The notes under the pieces: model-generated
What the model was told of the DNA's origin: nothing
What the model saw: the letters and a program-made list of their open reading frames with translations, nothing else
Database searches by the model: none
NCBI RefSeq assembly: GCF_000337815.1
Contig: NZ_AOLN01000007.1
Coordinates: 1-64,000 of the forward strand
DNA: 64,000 nt
Direction: 5' to 3'
Origin: Haloferax mucosum ATCC BAA-1512
Lineage (GTDB): Archaea > Halobacteriota > Halobacteria > Halobacteriales > Haloferacaceae
Translations under genes and position numbers: made by a program
Shown here: piece by piece, positions 22,386 to 30,829 of the stretch
How the letters are laid out: every line of letters starts with the position of its first letter
Numbering within the stretch: the stretch's first letter is position 1

Positions 22386-22940
22386 TCACATCATCTCCTC
22401 GAACTCTTCCGCGAACTCATCTGGGATGTCGAATGGGGTAGGTGATTGACTCTGGGCAAGTTCGAACTGCAAATCCATCTCGTCTAGAGCCATCGGAATC
22501 GCACTCACGACCGACATAATCTCACTTTCATCGGTGCTGTCTATTCGGAGAACCGAGTGAACAGTTTGCGCACCAGACACCTCCATAGTACCCAAATATT
22601 CCACTTCCGGGAACGCGGTTTTCGCAGGGTCGAACAGCTCTTCAATAGCGTCCCACACCTCCTCGTCAAGAGACGCGTTCATCTCCACCTTGACCTCGAC
22701 ACTACTGTTGATCCCTCGCCCCAAGTACCACTTCAGCTTGGCCACCCGCGACAGCTCGTAAATACGGATCTCGTCGACTGTGGCCGCAACCCTTCCGACT
22801 GTGTTTCCACGGCCCTTCATCCGCTCACGTAGCCGGTTCTCGAGTTCTACACGTGTGTCTCGAAACGAGAGCCAGTTCTGCCAGATGATGACGAACGTCC
22901 CCATCGCACCTGCGAAAAGAACCAACTCGTACGGTGTCAT
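22386..22940 (-). CDS. Single-pass membrane protein, unknown (184 aa)
   Basis: One N-terminal TM (YELVLFAGAMGTFVIIWQNW) is followed by a basic segment (RVELENRLRERMKGRGNTVG) and a soluble alpha/beta domain, with an acidic end (DIPDEFAEEFEEMM). It lies between tatA and the ATPase gene in the leftward viral block, 112 bp after the ATPase stop. Position suggests a membrane or assembly role. Nothing diagnostic is visible. Confidence 0.7.
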   Translation of the reverse strand: MTPYELVLFAGAMGTFVIIWQNWLSFRDTRVELENRLRERMKGRGNTVGRVAATVDEIRIYELSRVAKLKWYLGRGINSSVEVKVEMNASLDEEVWDAIEELFDPAKTAFPEVEYLGTMEVSGAQTVHSVLRIDSTDESEIMSVVSAIPMALDEMDLQFELAQSQSPTPFDIPDEFAEEFEEMM

Positions 22941-23052
22941 ACCTCATCGTTACTGTCAGGATGTATGGCCGTTGTGTTCCACACCCCCTCCCCCCTCTGT
23001 GGGGGTCAAGGCGCGAGCGCGTCGCCCACGTGCGTGTGCTCGCGAAGGGTGG

Positions 23053-24066
23053 TCAATCCTCGTCGACGAGGTGGCGGTGGTTGTAGCAGTACCTCGACGC
23101 GTCGGGTGGATATTCCGCATCGGCTGGGCACGGGTTGCCGGCGTTCGTCTCGGCCTCGCACATCGGAGCCTCGTCGGCCTCGTCGCCGACGACGTCTTCA
23201 CCGTCTTCCACGTCGAACTCGAAGTCCGCAGTGTCCATCGTGTCCCACTCGACGTTCGTGCGTGGGATCCCGTCGAGGCGCATACACACGTCTGCGACGC
23301 GGATCTCCTCGTTCTCTTCTTTCAGGCCGGTGCCGACGGTCGCCTTCTTCTTCGAGTCCTTGCGACAGACGAGGAGTTGTCGGCGAACGTCTCGCGGCAC
23401 GTCGCGGCCCGTGTGGCCGATCAGGATGATGTTCCCCTCGTACTTGCGGATCAGCTTCAGAAGCTTCGAGAGAACCTTTCCCTCGTTCATATCGGCAAAT
23501 TGCAAGACCTGAGCCGCCTCGTCGAGGATGAACAGCTTGCGACCGTTCGTGGTCTTCAGCCAGTGTTCGACTTCAGACCACTTCTGGAACGTCTGGAACT
23601 CGTCCTCGGTCGCGTTCGACGCGATGGAGGGGTCGGGGTAGACACGCCGGCCGATTTCCGCACCGAGGAAGTACGCGAAGTCCGACTTTCCCACGCCAAC
23701 CGGGCCTTCCGGTGGTGTCGGGGCGTAGACGTACAGCGCGAACGCTGGATAGTCCCGCCAGAGGCTCTCGAGTTCCTCAATGGTGCGGTACCCTTCGAGA
23801 CCGGAACGGTTCTTGCTGAGGCCCGTGAGGTGGTTGAGCGTGGGCGTGTGGCCACGGACGACACCCTCGCGGATGTTCTCCGAGACCTCTTTCTCCAAGA
23901 TCCGCTGGTAACGCTCGTCGTCCGCTCCATCGGGCGAGTGTCGTTTGATCCGTAGGAGGATGTCGTGGGCGTCAGAGCCAACGAGACCCGCCTCACGAAG
24001 CGCAGGGAGGCCTACGTCAGCCTCGTCAAGGAGTTCTCGGGCTTCGCCGAAGACATAGTCACTCAT
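23053..24066 (-). CDS. VP8-like packaging/assembly ATPase of the pleolipovirus type
   Basis: From ATG 24066 (MSDYVFGEARELLDEADVGL) the 337-residue protein has a P-loop GPVGVGKS at 121-128, a Walker B strand KLFILDEAA near 185, and an Arg-rich region (GHTGRDVPRDVRR). A C-terminal Cys/His cluster (MCEAETNAGNPCP...RYCYNH) could bind zinc. Pleolipoviruses conserve one NTPase gene at the end of the structural block, and this occupies that place. The first 8 bases overlap the upstream gene's end. A start further upstream would add an atypical leader and is rejected. Confidence 0.85.
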   Translation of the reverse strand: MSDYVFGEARELLDEADVGLPALREAGLVGSDAHDILLRIKRHSPDGADDERYQRILEKEVSENIREGVVRGHTPTLNHLTGLSKNRSGLEGYRTIEELESLWRDYPAFALYVYAPTPPEGPVGVGKSDFAYFLGAEIGRRVYPDPSIASNATEDEFQTFQKWSEVEHWLKTTNGRKLFILDEAAQVLQFADMNEGKVLSKLLKLIRKYEGNIILIGHTGRDVPRDVRRQLLVCRKDSKKKATVGTGLKEENEEIRVADVCMRLDGIPRTNVEWDTMDTADFEFDVEDGEDVVGDEADEAPMCEAETNAGNPCPADAEYPPDASRYCYNHRHLVDED

Positions 24067-24883
24067 CGCTCTCACCGCCGTGTTCGGCATTCTCGTCGCC
24101 TGTGTCGAGCCGTTCAAAGTCAGATGGGTCGGCGCCCGGGTTGTCTCGGAGGATCTCACGAGCCGCCTGTTCCTGCGGTGTCAGGTCATCCTGACGGACG
24201 TTCTGACGGACTTCCTGTACGCGCTGGTCAACAGGCCCGAACACAACCTCGGCGTCGTGTTCTCCCTTCTCTTCCAACTCACGCGTCTCGTTGGAGTAGT
24301 AGTCCGCCGCCATCTCGTCGCGGATCTCGGGGAGAGACTTGACCACCTCGGCGTACTCGAACGTCTTGTCGCGGAAGTGGCCACGTTGTCGCCAGATGGC
24401 GTCGGTGAACGTCTCGACCTCCACATCGGTCAGTTCTCCGATCTTGGATCGGGCGGGGGCCTGCTCAATGACAGCGACTTCCTCTTCGTCGTCCCAGTCG
24501 AGTTCGCGCACCACGTGATTCTTCGAGCCTTCCATCAGGTACGCACCGCTGGTGGCCATCGACTCGTTCCGGCGGTTCTCCCACCCGTCTCGTGGGACGA
24601 ACCACGTCTGGAAGGTCTCGCGCTCGGAGTCGGCCACGGCGACCTCCTCGTACTCGGGTGGGGTCGAGAAGATATCTGCGAGCTTCATCCCGCCAATGTA
24701 CCCGATGACGCCGGCGATAGTTGCCCCAATGAGAACGTCGATGAGCACCGGAGGCACCGTGAGTTCGCCACTCATCACACCGGCGGTGAGACCACCGAGG
24801 ACGAGAGCGGTAACTGCCGACGAAGGGACTGCTTGCTTGAGGCGGTTCAGAGGGTCTTGAGTGTCGTCCTGTTCTTCTTCCAT
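24059..24883 (-). CDS. Membrane protein with long cytoplasmic tail (pleolipovirus ORF7-like position)
   Basis: The 274 residues start with a charged segment, then two TM helices (SAVTALVLGGLTAGVMSG and LIDVLIGATIAGVIGYIGGM). A 190-residue soluble, acidic and helical part follows. WFVPRDGWENRRNES and RQRGHFRDKTFEYAEVVKSL may be contact regions. Gene order (upstream signal-anchored protein, downstream ATPase) fits the conserved pleolipovirus block. An assembly or membrane-organising role is inferred from position only. Confidence 0.75.
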   Translation of the reverse strand: MEEEQDDTQDPLNRLKQAVPSSAVTALVLGGLTAGVMSGELTVPPVLIDVLIGATIAGVIGYIGGMKLADIFSTPPEYEEVAVADSERETFQTWFVPRDGWENRRNESMATSGAYLMEGSKNHVVRELDWDDEEEVAVIEQAPARSKIGELTDVEVETFTDAIWRQRGHFRDKTFEYAEVVKSLPEIRDEMAADYYSNETRELEEKGEHDAEVVFGPVDQRVQEVRQNVRQDDLTPQEQAAREILRDNPGADPSDFERLDTGDENAEHGGESDE

Positions 24884-24884
24884 T

Positions 24885-25484
24885 TCACTTGCGCCGCCAG
24901 ACCTCGTGGGCCTTGACGGGTTCTTCGAGTTCTTTGGTTCTAGATCTGTACGCGACGAGTCCGGTCACTGCGACGCCACCAATCGCGCCAAGAATCAGTG
25001 CCGGCGTGGGTTCGATGGTCGAGAGAACGTCTCCACCACCCGTACCCTCCCCCTCGATGACAACCGGCTGCCCATCGACGGAGATCTGGGTGATCTGACC
25101 GGCAGGGCCGTCCGTCGCGGGGTAGCGCGTCGTCACCTCACCCGTGCGCAGGATTGCGTCCGTCTGTACGGCGGGTGTCCTGACACCGGGTTCTCCCCGG
25201 ACGGTACCACCCACGTCGGCGTACTGCACGCTCACGGGCGCAGCGTCCGGAGATATCCACCACGTCACCGCTACCTCGTCGTCGCCGACGAACTGGTAGT
25301 CGACAATGTAGACGCCGTCGTCGATCTCTGCGAGGTACTTGTCGGGGGCGCCCTCGGCGGTCGCGGTCGTGTTCGCCGAGGAATCCGAATCGGTCTCGTC
25401 GCTCTGTGCGGCCACGATACCGATACCACCGAGGGAGACGGTGGCGACGAATGCGGCCAGCAGCAGCGCGAACGCGCGATTCAT
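24885..25484 (-). CDS. Secreted, C-terminally anchored membrane protein (199 aa)
   Basis: A Sec-type signal peptide (MNRAFALLLAAFVATVSLGG to IGIVAAQS) is followed by an extracellular beta-rich domain of about 130 residues (DDGVYIVDYQFVGDDEVAVT, DGPAGQITQISVDGQPVVIE). A C-terminal TM (TPALILGAIGGVAVTGLVAY) precedes a short basic tail (RSRTKELEEPVKAHEVWRRK). It therefore faces out and could be a minor envelope protein. The signal peptide could be cut by host or provirus signal peptidase. It overlaps the small gene upstream by ATGA and lies one base from the next. Confidence 0.8.
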   Translation of the reverse strand: MNRAFALLLAAFVATVSLGGIGIVAAQSDETDSDSSANTTATAEGAPDKYLAEIDDGVYIVDYQFVGDDEVAVTWWISPDAAPVSVQYADVGGTVRGEPGVRTPAVQTDAILRTGEVTTRYPATDGPAGQITQISVDGQPVVIEGEGTGGGDVLSTIEPTPALILGAIGGVAVTGLVAYRSRTKELEEPVKAHEVWRRK

Positions 25485-25687
25485 ACTATCACTCCAAGCA
25501 CGTCCGTGAGGAGGCTCGGATCTAGATACTGGTTGAACAGGTCGTTCAGAATCGCGGCCACGTCAATCACGCCGTAGCGGTCAGCGAGATAGACGGCACT
25601 CGCAAGGCCGATGAGCGGAACTGCGAAGTCACTCACGAAGCCTACGATGGCCTTTGCAATTGGGTACAGTAGCGGAATCACCACTAC
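25481..25687 (-). CDS. Small hydrophobic protein (about 68 aa)
   Basis: Two hydrophobic segments are seen: IPLLYPIAKAIVGFVSDFAV and PLIGLASAVYLADRYGV. These are followed by an amphipathic end (VAAILNDLFNQYLDPSLLTD). GTG 25687 (after TTCAGGTA) or TTG 25705 is the likely start. A reading to 25828 overlaps the spike gene and is atypical. It sits between spike and the anchored protein, where pleolipoviruses have small membrane-protein genes. Confidence 0.6.
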   Translation of the reverse strand, partial: VVVIPLLYPIAKAIVGFVSDFAVPLIGLASAVYLADRYGVIDVAAILNDLFNQYLDPSLLTDVLGVIV

Positions 25688-25733
25688 CTGAATGTCAACG
25701 CCCAAATAGGAAAAGCCGCACGCGACGCCGGGT

Positions 25734-27557
25734 CTACTGGTCTTCCGACAGGTAGTACGCGATGGCGGCGAGGATGAACCCACCGGGAACCCACATCGGA
25801 ATGTTCCCATCGGCGAATACATCGCCAACGAGTCCCCCGCTGGACTGCGCGTTCTCGTACTTCTCGATGAGTTCCTCCTGCCTCGTCCGCATTTCGATCC
25901 ACTGCTCCACCGTGATGTAGTTAGTGTCGTTTTGCGGCGTAGTTGGTGTATCTACTGTCGCCGAATCCTTGGACTCTCCCGTCGAAGTGTCGGTGAAAGA
26001 GTCAATCGTGAACGAGTCGCGGAGTTGGACGGTCTCAAACTGCGTCTCGTCCGTCGGGGATCGGTACTCCACCGACTCGATGTTCGCGATGGTTGTCTCC
26101 AGCTGACTCGAAAGGTCGACCGTCCATCGCTGCTGACTGTCCACCTTTGAGAAGTCGCTGGCAAGAACCGTGGCAGTTTCGTCCGCGGTCGTGTGAACGA
26201 CGTACTCGTGCCCGTCGTACGGTTCGCTCGTGAACGCGATCACTCCACCGTCGACACCTTTCACGTCGTCGTACGCGTCCCAAGTCCCGCTCGACTCGGA
26301 AACATCGTACGTGATGTAGTAGTCCTCGCTCGCGGTCGAAGGGTCGATAGTGTCTCCAGCGGTCAGGGTCGTGCCAGATGTGACGTGCAACTGTCCGCTC
26401 AGTGTCGCACCCACGGAAGGCACGGTGATTGTCGCTTCCCGCTTGAGGTCAGTGGGGATGTTGAGCGCGCGAAGATCTGCGACGGCTTGGTCGAAGGAAT
26501 CCTCTTCACTCGCGGTCAGTTCAGCGAGTTCGCGCGGCGTAAGCAGATCCGCGGTGTCGAGATCGCCTGACTGAACATCCCCGTAGATGTTGCTGACCCA
26601 CGTCAGAAGCCCGTCACGGGCGTTCGTGAACGCGGTTTCAACCTTCGTGAGGATACTGTTCCAGTCGTTGTAACTGAGGTAGTATCCTACATTCTCCCCG
26701 GTACCGTGCAATCCCTGCACTGAGACGGCAGCATTTGTCTCTGACGTAGTCTGCGCGTCATTGAGGTTATGCGGCGTCCACGACAGTTCGTTCGCACTCT
26801 CCTGTATCTCCTTGACGGTGATCGACGTTCCCGCTCCATTCGTAGTGTACGTCACGTCATTGACTGCCCCGAGAGTGTCCTGATTGATAAGCGCCCCATT
26901 GTCGCTATCGATTTTCCCAGTCTGGATGTAACTGGCATTAACCGAGCTGTGATCTGCTGCTGCTTGTGCCAACCCTTGGAACTCGAGGACAGACTCATTC
27001 CACGTCGAGAGTAGATTTCCGATGACGGTGTCCTCGTATGCGTTCACTGCAGCTGTTGCCGCGTCCTTGATCGACTGCTCACTCTCGCCGTTGTTCAGCG
27101 ACTCAATGGCAGCAATCTTCCCATCCGCGTATGCGGAGTGGGTGAGGCCGCTCTCGACGAGGTTCTGATTGTCCACGAACGTGGATGCGTTCGTCGACTC
27201 TCGCGTACGAACCGTCGAGTCAATGTCTTCGCGGAGGGCGTCCGCCGAGAGTCCGGTGTCAGTAGTTTGGGCGGGGTCTGCCGTCTGCTCGCGTAACATC
27301 CATCCGACTGCGGCGCCACCACCAGCAACGGCGACAGCCGCGCCGGCAACCACTACTGGAGCGATTGCCTCGGACTCTTGCACAGGGCTGTAGCCCATCT
27401 GGGTCGCGGTGCCACCAGCGACGGTGACACCAACACCCTTCAGGAACGTCCTGCGGTCGATGTCGGGGCCAATTGCTTCGCGGTTCTGTTCCTCGGCGTT
27501 CTCGTCACTGCAAGCGTCTGCGTCTTCGATTCCGTTCTGGAGGTTTGCGTCAGTCAT
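25734..27557 (-). CDS. Spike-like surface protein with Tat signal and C-terminal anchor
   Basis: This 607-residue protein has a Tat motif DIDRRTFLKGVGVTVAGG at about residues 33-50. A second hydrophobic stretch follows (IAPVVVAGAAVAVAGGGAAV). The long ectodomain is rich in Thr, Ser and Asn, with helical repeats first (to about 330) and beta-rich sequence later (TVPSVGATLSGQLHVTSGTT). A coiled segment (VEQWIEMRTRQEELIEKYE) precedes the final TM (WVPGGFILAAIAYYL). This matches pleolipovirus VP4 spikes in size, position and anchoring. The Tat signal implies export in folded form, which suits a high-salt environment. Confidence 0.88.
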   Translation of the reverse strand: MTDANLQNGIEDADACSDENAEEQNREAIGPDIDRRTFLKGVGVTVAGGTATQMGYSPVQESEAIAPVVVAGAAVAVAGGGAAVGWMLREQTADPAQTTDTGLSADALREDIDSTVRTRESTNASTFVDNQNLVESGLTHSAYADGKIAAIESLNNGESEQSIKDAATAAVNAYEDTVIGNLLSTWNESVLEFQGLAQAAADHSSVNASYIQTGKIDSDNGALINQDTLGAVNDVTYTTNGAGTSITVKEIQESANELSWTPHNLNDAQTTSETNAAVSVQGLHGTGENVGYYLSYNDWNSILTKVETAFTNARDGLLTWVSNIYGDVQSGDLDTADLLTPRELAELTASEEDSFDQAVADLRALNIPTDLKREATITVPSVGATLSGQLHVTSGTTLTAGDTIDPSTASEDYYITYDVSESSGTWDAYDDVKGVDGGVIAFTSEPYDGHEYVVHTTADETATVLASDFSKVDSQQRWTVDLSSQLETTIANIESVEYRSPTDETQFETVQLRDSFTIDSFTDTSTGESKDSATVDTPTTPQNDTNYITVEQWIEMRTRQEELIEKYENAQSSGGLVGDVFADGNIPMWVPGGFILAAIAYYLSEDQ

Positions 27558-27584
27558 TGTTGGAGGGCAAAGGGGTGAGGGTCG

Positions 27585-27989
27585 TCAGTAGTGCGCGACG
27601 AGTGCGTACGCACCGACGAAGAGGAGCGCGGCGAACGTCGCGACGAACGTGTTGGACGTGACGAGGTCGTTCAGCGCAGGAACAAACTCGTGGAGACCCA
27701 TCAGCACGGGGGCCGCAAGGACGAGGAGACGTTTGAGATCTGCGTCATCTCCACGGCTGGAGAAGTCGTCGAGCGATCGTCCGTTCGTGATCCACGCAAC
27801 CGCGATTGATACGATGTACAGCACAGCGGCAATGGAAACACCAATGTCCGTCGAGACTGCCGACGCGAGATCGTGTCCATAGAGCGTCACGCTACCGATC
27901 TCGGTAGCAACTACTGCACCGACCGCAGCCAACGGGAAGCCAGCTGCGTCGTTGATCGAAACCGATTCGGGTAGGTCGAATACCGTCAT
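27585..27989 (-). CDS. Four-TM protein, VP3-like internal membrane protein
   Basis: The 134 residues hold four hydrophobic helices: AAGFPLAAVGAVVATEIGSV, SIAAVLYIVSIAVAWI, RLLVLAAPVLMGLHEFVPAL and FVATFAALLFVGAYALVAHY. There is a short charged loop between helices 2 and 3. In pleolipoviruses a small 4-TM protein lying inside the membrane is encoded just before the spike gene, exactly as here (27 bp gap). It is the first gene of the leftward structural block; its promoter must lie in 27990-28190. Confidence 0.85.
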   Translation of the reverse strand: MTVFDLPESVSINDAAGFPLAAVGAVVATEIGSVTLYGHDLASAVSTDIGVSIAAVLYIVSIAVAWITNGRSLDDFSSRGDDADLKRLLVLAAPVLMGLHEFVPALNDLVTSNTFVATFAALLFVGAYALVAHY

Positions 27990-28475
27990 CTACACACATA
28001 CGTACTCTGTCAAGTCTGAAAAGTGACACGCTCTCGGGGGTTGGCAGCCTCTCGTGTGAACATTCAAGGCCGATGTTGCTCTTCGGTAGAAGTGCGTCCC
28101 GCACACGGTGGATGGGACACCACCGTCGCAAGGGAGAGGGACGCGTCACGGTTGGTCGGGGTCTCGGGAGGACTCCACTCTACGGATTCACCACCCCCTT
28201 CGGTTCCGATGAAAAACCGCCAGACATCAGTGCCGACAGACACCTGACTTCGGGTTATTCGACGGTGGGGAGACACCCTTTTCGAAATGAAATCGGGAGT
28301 AGCGAGACCCCACACCGGATCTTGAATGAAAACACGTATCGGATTCAAAAAATCGCCCGACGGGAGGGATGTGGACGTCACTCCGAGTCGAATCAACGCC
28401 GCGAGTACCACTGAGAATATCCTGAACCCCAAGCTATCTTGCGGTTAGTATCGAACCCAAAGTAGTTGCGGGCAG
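27990..28475. other. Gene-free right end of the element
   Basis: These 486 bp hold no convincing gene. They contain the promoter for the structural block, one dispersed motif (28190-28213), and sequence leading to the right att site. Readings across it on both strands have poor composition and no start signals. Confidence 0.5.
28190..28213 (-). repeat. Dispersed GGGGGTG-type motif, copy 7
   Basis: On the + strand ACCACCCCCTTCGGTTCCGA then TGAA, nearly identical to copy 4. It lies 201 bp upstream of the VP3-like gene and 286 bp from the right att repeat. Confidence 0.7.
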
Positions 28476-28515
28476 ATATGGGCCGGCTCAGATTCGAACT
28501 GAGGTTACGGCCACC
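28476..28515 (-). repeat. Right attachment site within tRNA-Pro
   Basis: The 40 bp are shared with 1631-1655 plus 1709-1723. They cover the tRNA 3' end, T arm and variable region up to the anticodon-stem boundary, so integration keeps the tRNA intact on this side. Confidence 0.85.
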
Positions 28516-28551
28516 CGAAGGCCGAAGGATACCAAGCTACCCCACCGGCCC
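28479..28551 (-). tRNA. tRNA-Pro (anticodon CGG)
   Basis: On the minus strand the 73-nt gene folds cleanly. The acceptor GGGCCGG pairs with CCGGCCC with discriminator A, the anticodon stem is CGGCC/GGCCG, and the loop TTCGGGT has anticodon CGG followed by G37. The T arm is CTCAG-TTCGAAT-CTGAG. CCA is not encoded. It is the integration target of the element. Confidence 0.97.
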
Positions 28552-28634
28552 GCATTCTGAGGCAAGCCACCGTCGCGTTTAACAGTTGTGATTATCGTGC
28601 ACCGTCAGATGCAATGACACACGGCTATCGCCGC

Positions 28635-29231
28635 TCAGTACTGCGAATACCCCACAGTATCGAGGTAGTTGTGTGCGACCGTAATCGAGTGGTCGGCGTG
28701 GATGATTTCCGGTCCGAGCCGGACCCGCTCGTCAGCCGCATCGGCCAGCAGGTCGGCCTCCTCGTCGGTGAAATCATTGTGGTCCGAGAGAACGAACAGC
28801 GGATTTTCGGGTGGTTCGACCTCAACCACGGCGTCGCCGTCTTCGTGGAGTTCGACGACGGTCGCGTCGCGGGCGGCGTCTTCGAGCGTCGCCTCGAAGC
28901 CCATCCGCCGGATGGAGACACCGGGCGACGACTCGGCGGGCATGTGTCCGATGGCTTCGTCGCGTTTTTCCAGCGCGTTGCGAACCAGCGCGGCGGTCGA
29001 GCGTTCGTCTGGGTTGAGTCGCCGCAACTCCGAGCCTTCGAAGCGGACGGTGTACTCGTCGCCGAGGACGAGATGGACGCGAACGTCCTTGCGGATATCA
29101 TGTGAGAGGAAAAACGCGGAGTTGACACAGCGACAAAGTACGTCGAGGCGGCCGGCACCGCCCGCGATGTCGTCGAGCGAGAAGTCGGGCGTCGTCGGCG
29201 CGTCGTGGCCGAGGACGATGAAGTGGCGCAT
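28635..29231 (-). CDS. trmY: tRNA pseudouridine-54 N1-methyltransferase TrmY
   Basis: The 198 residues start [20 protein letters not shown] and end with the SPOUT-type knot region ([20 protein letters not shown]). TrmY methylates N1 of pseudouridine 54 in archaeal tRNA using AdoMet; Pus10, which makes that pseudouridine, is also in this window at 38426. The conserved SDHNDFT and C-terminal HNYLD stretches are typical. First chromosomal gene past the element. Length fits the family. Confidence 0.92.
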   Translation of the reverse strand: MRHFIVLGHDAPTTPDFSLDDIAGGAGRLDVLCRCVNSAFFLSHDIRKDVRVHLVLGDEYTVRFEGSELRRLNPDERSTAALVRNALEKRDEAIGHMPAESSPGVSIRRMGFEATLEDAARDATVVELHEDGDAVVEVEPPENPLFVLSDHNDFTDEEADLLADAADERVRLGPEIIHADHSITVAHNYLDTVGYSQY

Positions 29232-29379
29232 AGAGAGACTCGTGCGGAGAGGGTCTTAGGGCTGTTTACTCACTGTGTGGGTGAATGGAGTGGCAGTAAG
29301 GTAAACAACTTCAGACAGTGTTAAAATCTCCACCAAAATGACAGGGAAAAATATATTCATCCCCACAATCATATTCAGG

Positions 29380-30219
29380 ATGCAGATGCGACCAGATAAG
29401 ACACAGACCCGGCGTTCCGTACTGAAAGCTGGCCTCGCTACCGCCACTGCAGGGTTCTTAAGTGTCGGGAGCGTAACTGCATCTAGTTCAGAAGGTCCGA
29501 TTAGTGCCGAAGAAGCAGGTGTTAAAAAAGAGATCAATAGACGATTGAACGAAGGTAAGACACTAGAAGTACTCAAACTCCTAGAAAAGTACGGCGTTGA
29601 TTACACTGCCACGTATAATTCACTCGGGGGGAGTGAGCGGGATGACGCGATTAGTGCCCTCTCGTCAAGCAGAACAGATGAGGATTCCTCCGGAGATGTC
29701 TCCACGGAGGATTTCTTTACGAAGAGCGATTCGAACGTAACCGTCTACGCGTTCAATCTGTCAGGAGACCTCTATCGTGCTCGGATCGATTTCACCGTAA
29801 AGGCGTTTGATGACGCTATCGACCCGGATATGCCCAGTACGAAAGACCTGATAGCACTTGGATACAGCCAACCGAACGAGGCAATGGGTGATTCGCTTGA
29901 CTACGGTATGGACAACTTTAATGATAGTATTCTTTCAGTCCAGGAAAAGCCCGTTATCGACGGGCCTGGTGCAGTAATTAGCTTATCAGATGGACAGACA
30001 AAGACGAGTCAGAACACGTATCGAGGCTATCTCGCCTACGACCTCGACAAAGACAGTTCAGACGAAGAAACAATTGCAGGAGAATATGTTCACACATGGA
30101 GTGCAGGGAATATCGGCTCAGGACCCACATCCAGCTATAGCTGGAGTGGTCTGAGTATCGATGTTGACCCTGGACATCTAAATGATAAGTGGGAACTCTC
30201 CGGGAGTGACCGTTTCTAA
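29380..30219 (+). CDS. Tat-exported protein, unknown (279 aa)
   Basis: ATG 29380 gives MQMRPDKTQTRRSVLKAGLA, with RRSVLK followed by a hydrophobic stretch to SVTASS, a Tat signal with a signal peptidase I-like site. The mature part is acidic, with KTLEVLKLLEKYGVDYTATY, VTVYAFNLSGDLYRARIDFT and many Ser/Asp residues; it looks like a beta-rich secreted domain. No lipobox. Base composition is lower in GC than its neighbours, so it may be acquired. Function unknown. Confidence 0.75.
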   Translation: MQMRPDKTQTRRSVLKAGLATATAGFLSVGSVTASSSEGPISAEEAGVKKEINRRLNEGKTLEVLKLLEKYGVDYTATYNSLGGSERDDAISALSSSRTDEDSSGDVSTEDFFTKSDSNVTVYAFNLSGDLYRARIDFTVKAFDDAIDPDMPSTKDLIALGYSQPNEAMGDSLDYGMDNFNDSILSVQEKPVIDGPGAVISLSDGQTKTSQNTYRGYLAYDLDKDSSDEETIAGEYVHTWSAGNIGSGPTSSYSWSGLSIDVDPGHLNDKWELSGSDRF

Positions 30220-30397
30220 AAGAGAACGGAAAGAGTAAAATTTCGTTGTCCAATATTTTCCCGAAGATAGTAGAATTCCGCAGTTACGCTATTTTTGTGC
30301 ATACTGAATCACTCAACTGACTCATCCTAACGTGAGGTATGAATCATATAGACATACAACATAAGACATAACAGTATAAATATACAACACCTCAAAT

Positions 30398-30811
30398 ATG
30401 TCAGTCAAAAAGTCCCAATCATCCCTTCGAGAAGTCGGCTACAGACTGCCCATACTTCTCCTTGGCGCAGTTTGGGGCGCTGTTCCAGCACTCAGTTATA
30501 GCTTCAACGAGCTTCCTGGTTCACATGAGTCATTAATAATTGGCCTACTCCTGACACTTTTACTCGGGATCCTCTATGAACTGGACAGCCGTCAACTCAA
30601 CCAGGTCGGTGAGGGCGTTCCGATGCCATGGGCCTACGCACTCGTTGCTCCGCTCTCGTTTGTCGTCTGGTGGTTCTTTGCGTCTATTCTCGCGTGGATT
30701 CCAGGTGTCTCGTTATTCGGTGTCTTCGTCGGACCACCGGTGTCAGCAGTGCTGTACGTCTGGCAGCGCGGCCGTGTCGCAACCGTCGCCGAACCACCGT
30801 CAGAGTCGTAG
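30398..30811 (+). CDS. Small four-TM membrane protein (137 aa)
   Basis: Hydrophobic helices at LPILLLGAVWGAVPALSYS, SLIIGLLLTLLLGILYEL, WAYALVAPLSFVVWWFFASI and VSLFGVFVGPPVSAVLYVWQ are followed by a short polar tail. It is preceded by an AT-rich 178-bp intergenic region with TATA-like AGTATAAATATACAAC just upstream of the ATG. No known family is recognised. Confidence 0.75.
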   Translation: MSVKKSQSSLREVGYRLPILLLGAVWGAVPALSYSFNELPGSHESLIIGLLLTLLLGILYELDSRQLNQVGEGVPMPWAYALVAPLSFVVWWFFASILAWIPGVSLFGVFVGPPVSAVLYVWQRGRVATVAEPPSES

Positions 30812-30829
30812 GGGCAGAGAACACGAAAG

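Larger units (their letters stand above)
1631..28500. mobile_element. Integrated element of about 26.9 kb at tRNA-Pro(CGG): pleolipovirus-like provirus plus defence cargo
   Basis: The element is bounded by direct repeats of the tRNA-Pro 3' half, with a tyrosine integrase just inside the left end. It has two parts. At 2.8-11.1 kb is restriction/defence cargo of partly very low GC. At 11.1-28 kb is a viral module with a second integrase, small DNA-binding proteins, an origin-like repeat region, and a leftward structural block that fits the VP3-spike-ORF6/7-VP8 order known from pleolipoviruses. As I recall, known pleolipoviruses are about 7-17 kb, so this looks like a composite. Several lesions (near 11.49 kb and at 19455) suggest that it may be defective. 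Confidence 0.85.

Noticed and set aside
22780-24916. Rightward frames at 22780-23955 and 24080-24916
   Set aside because: Antisense to the P-loop ATPase and the 2-TM gene, whose motifs and overlaps are clear.
26473-26478. AGATCT site in the spike gene as evidence on the endonuclease target
   Set aside because: Sites for a resident, methylated system are tolerated. One site says nothing about specificity, and counts were not computed.
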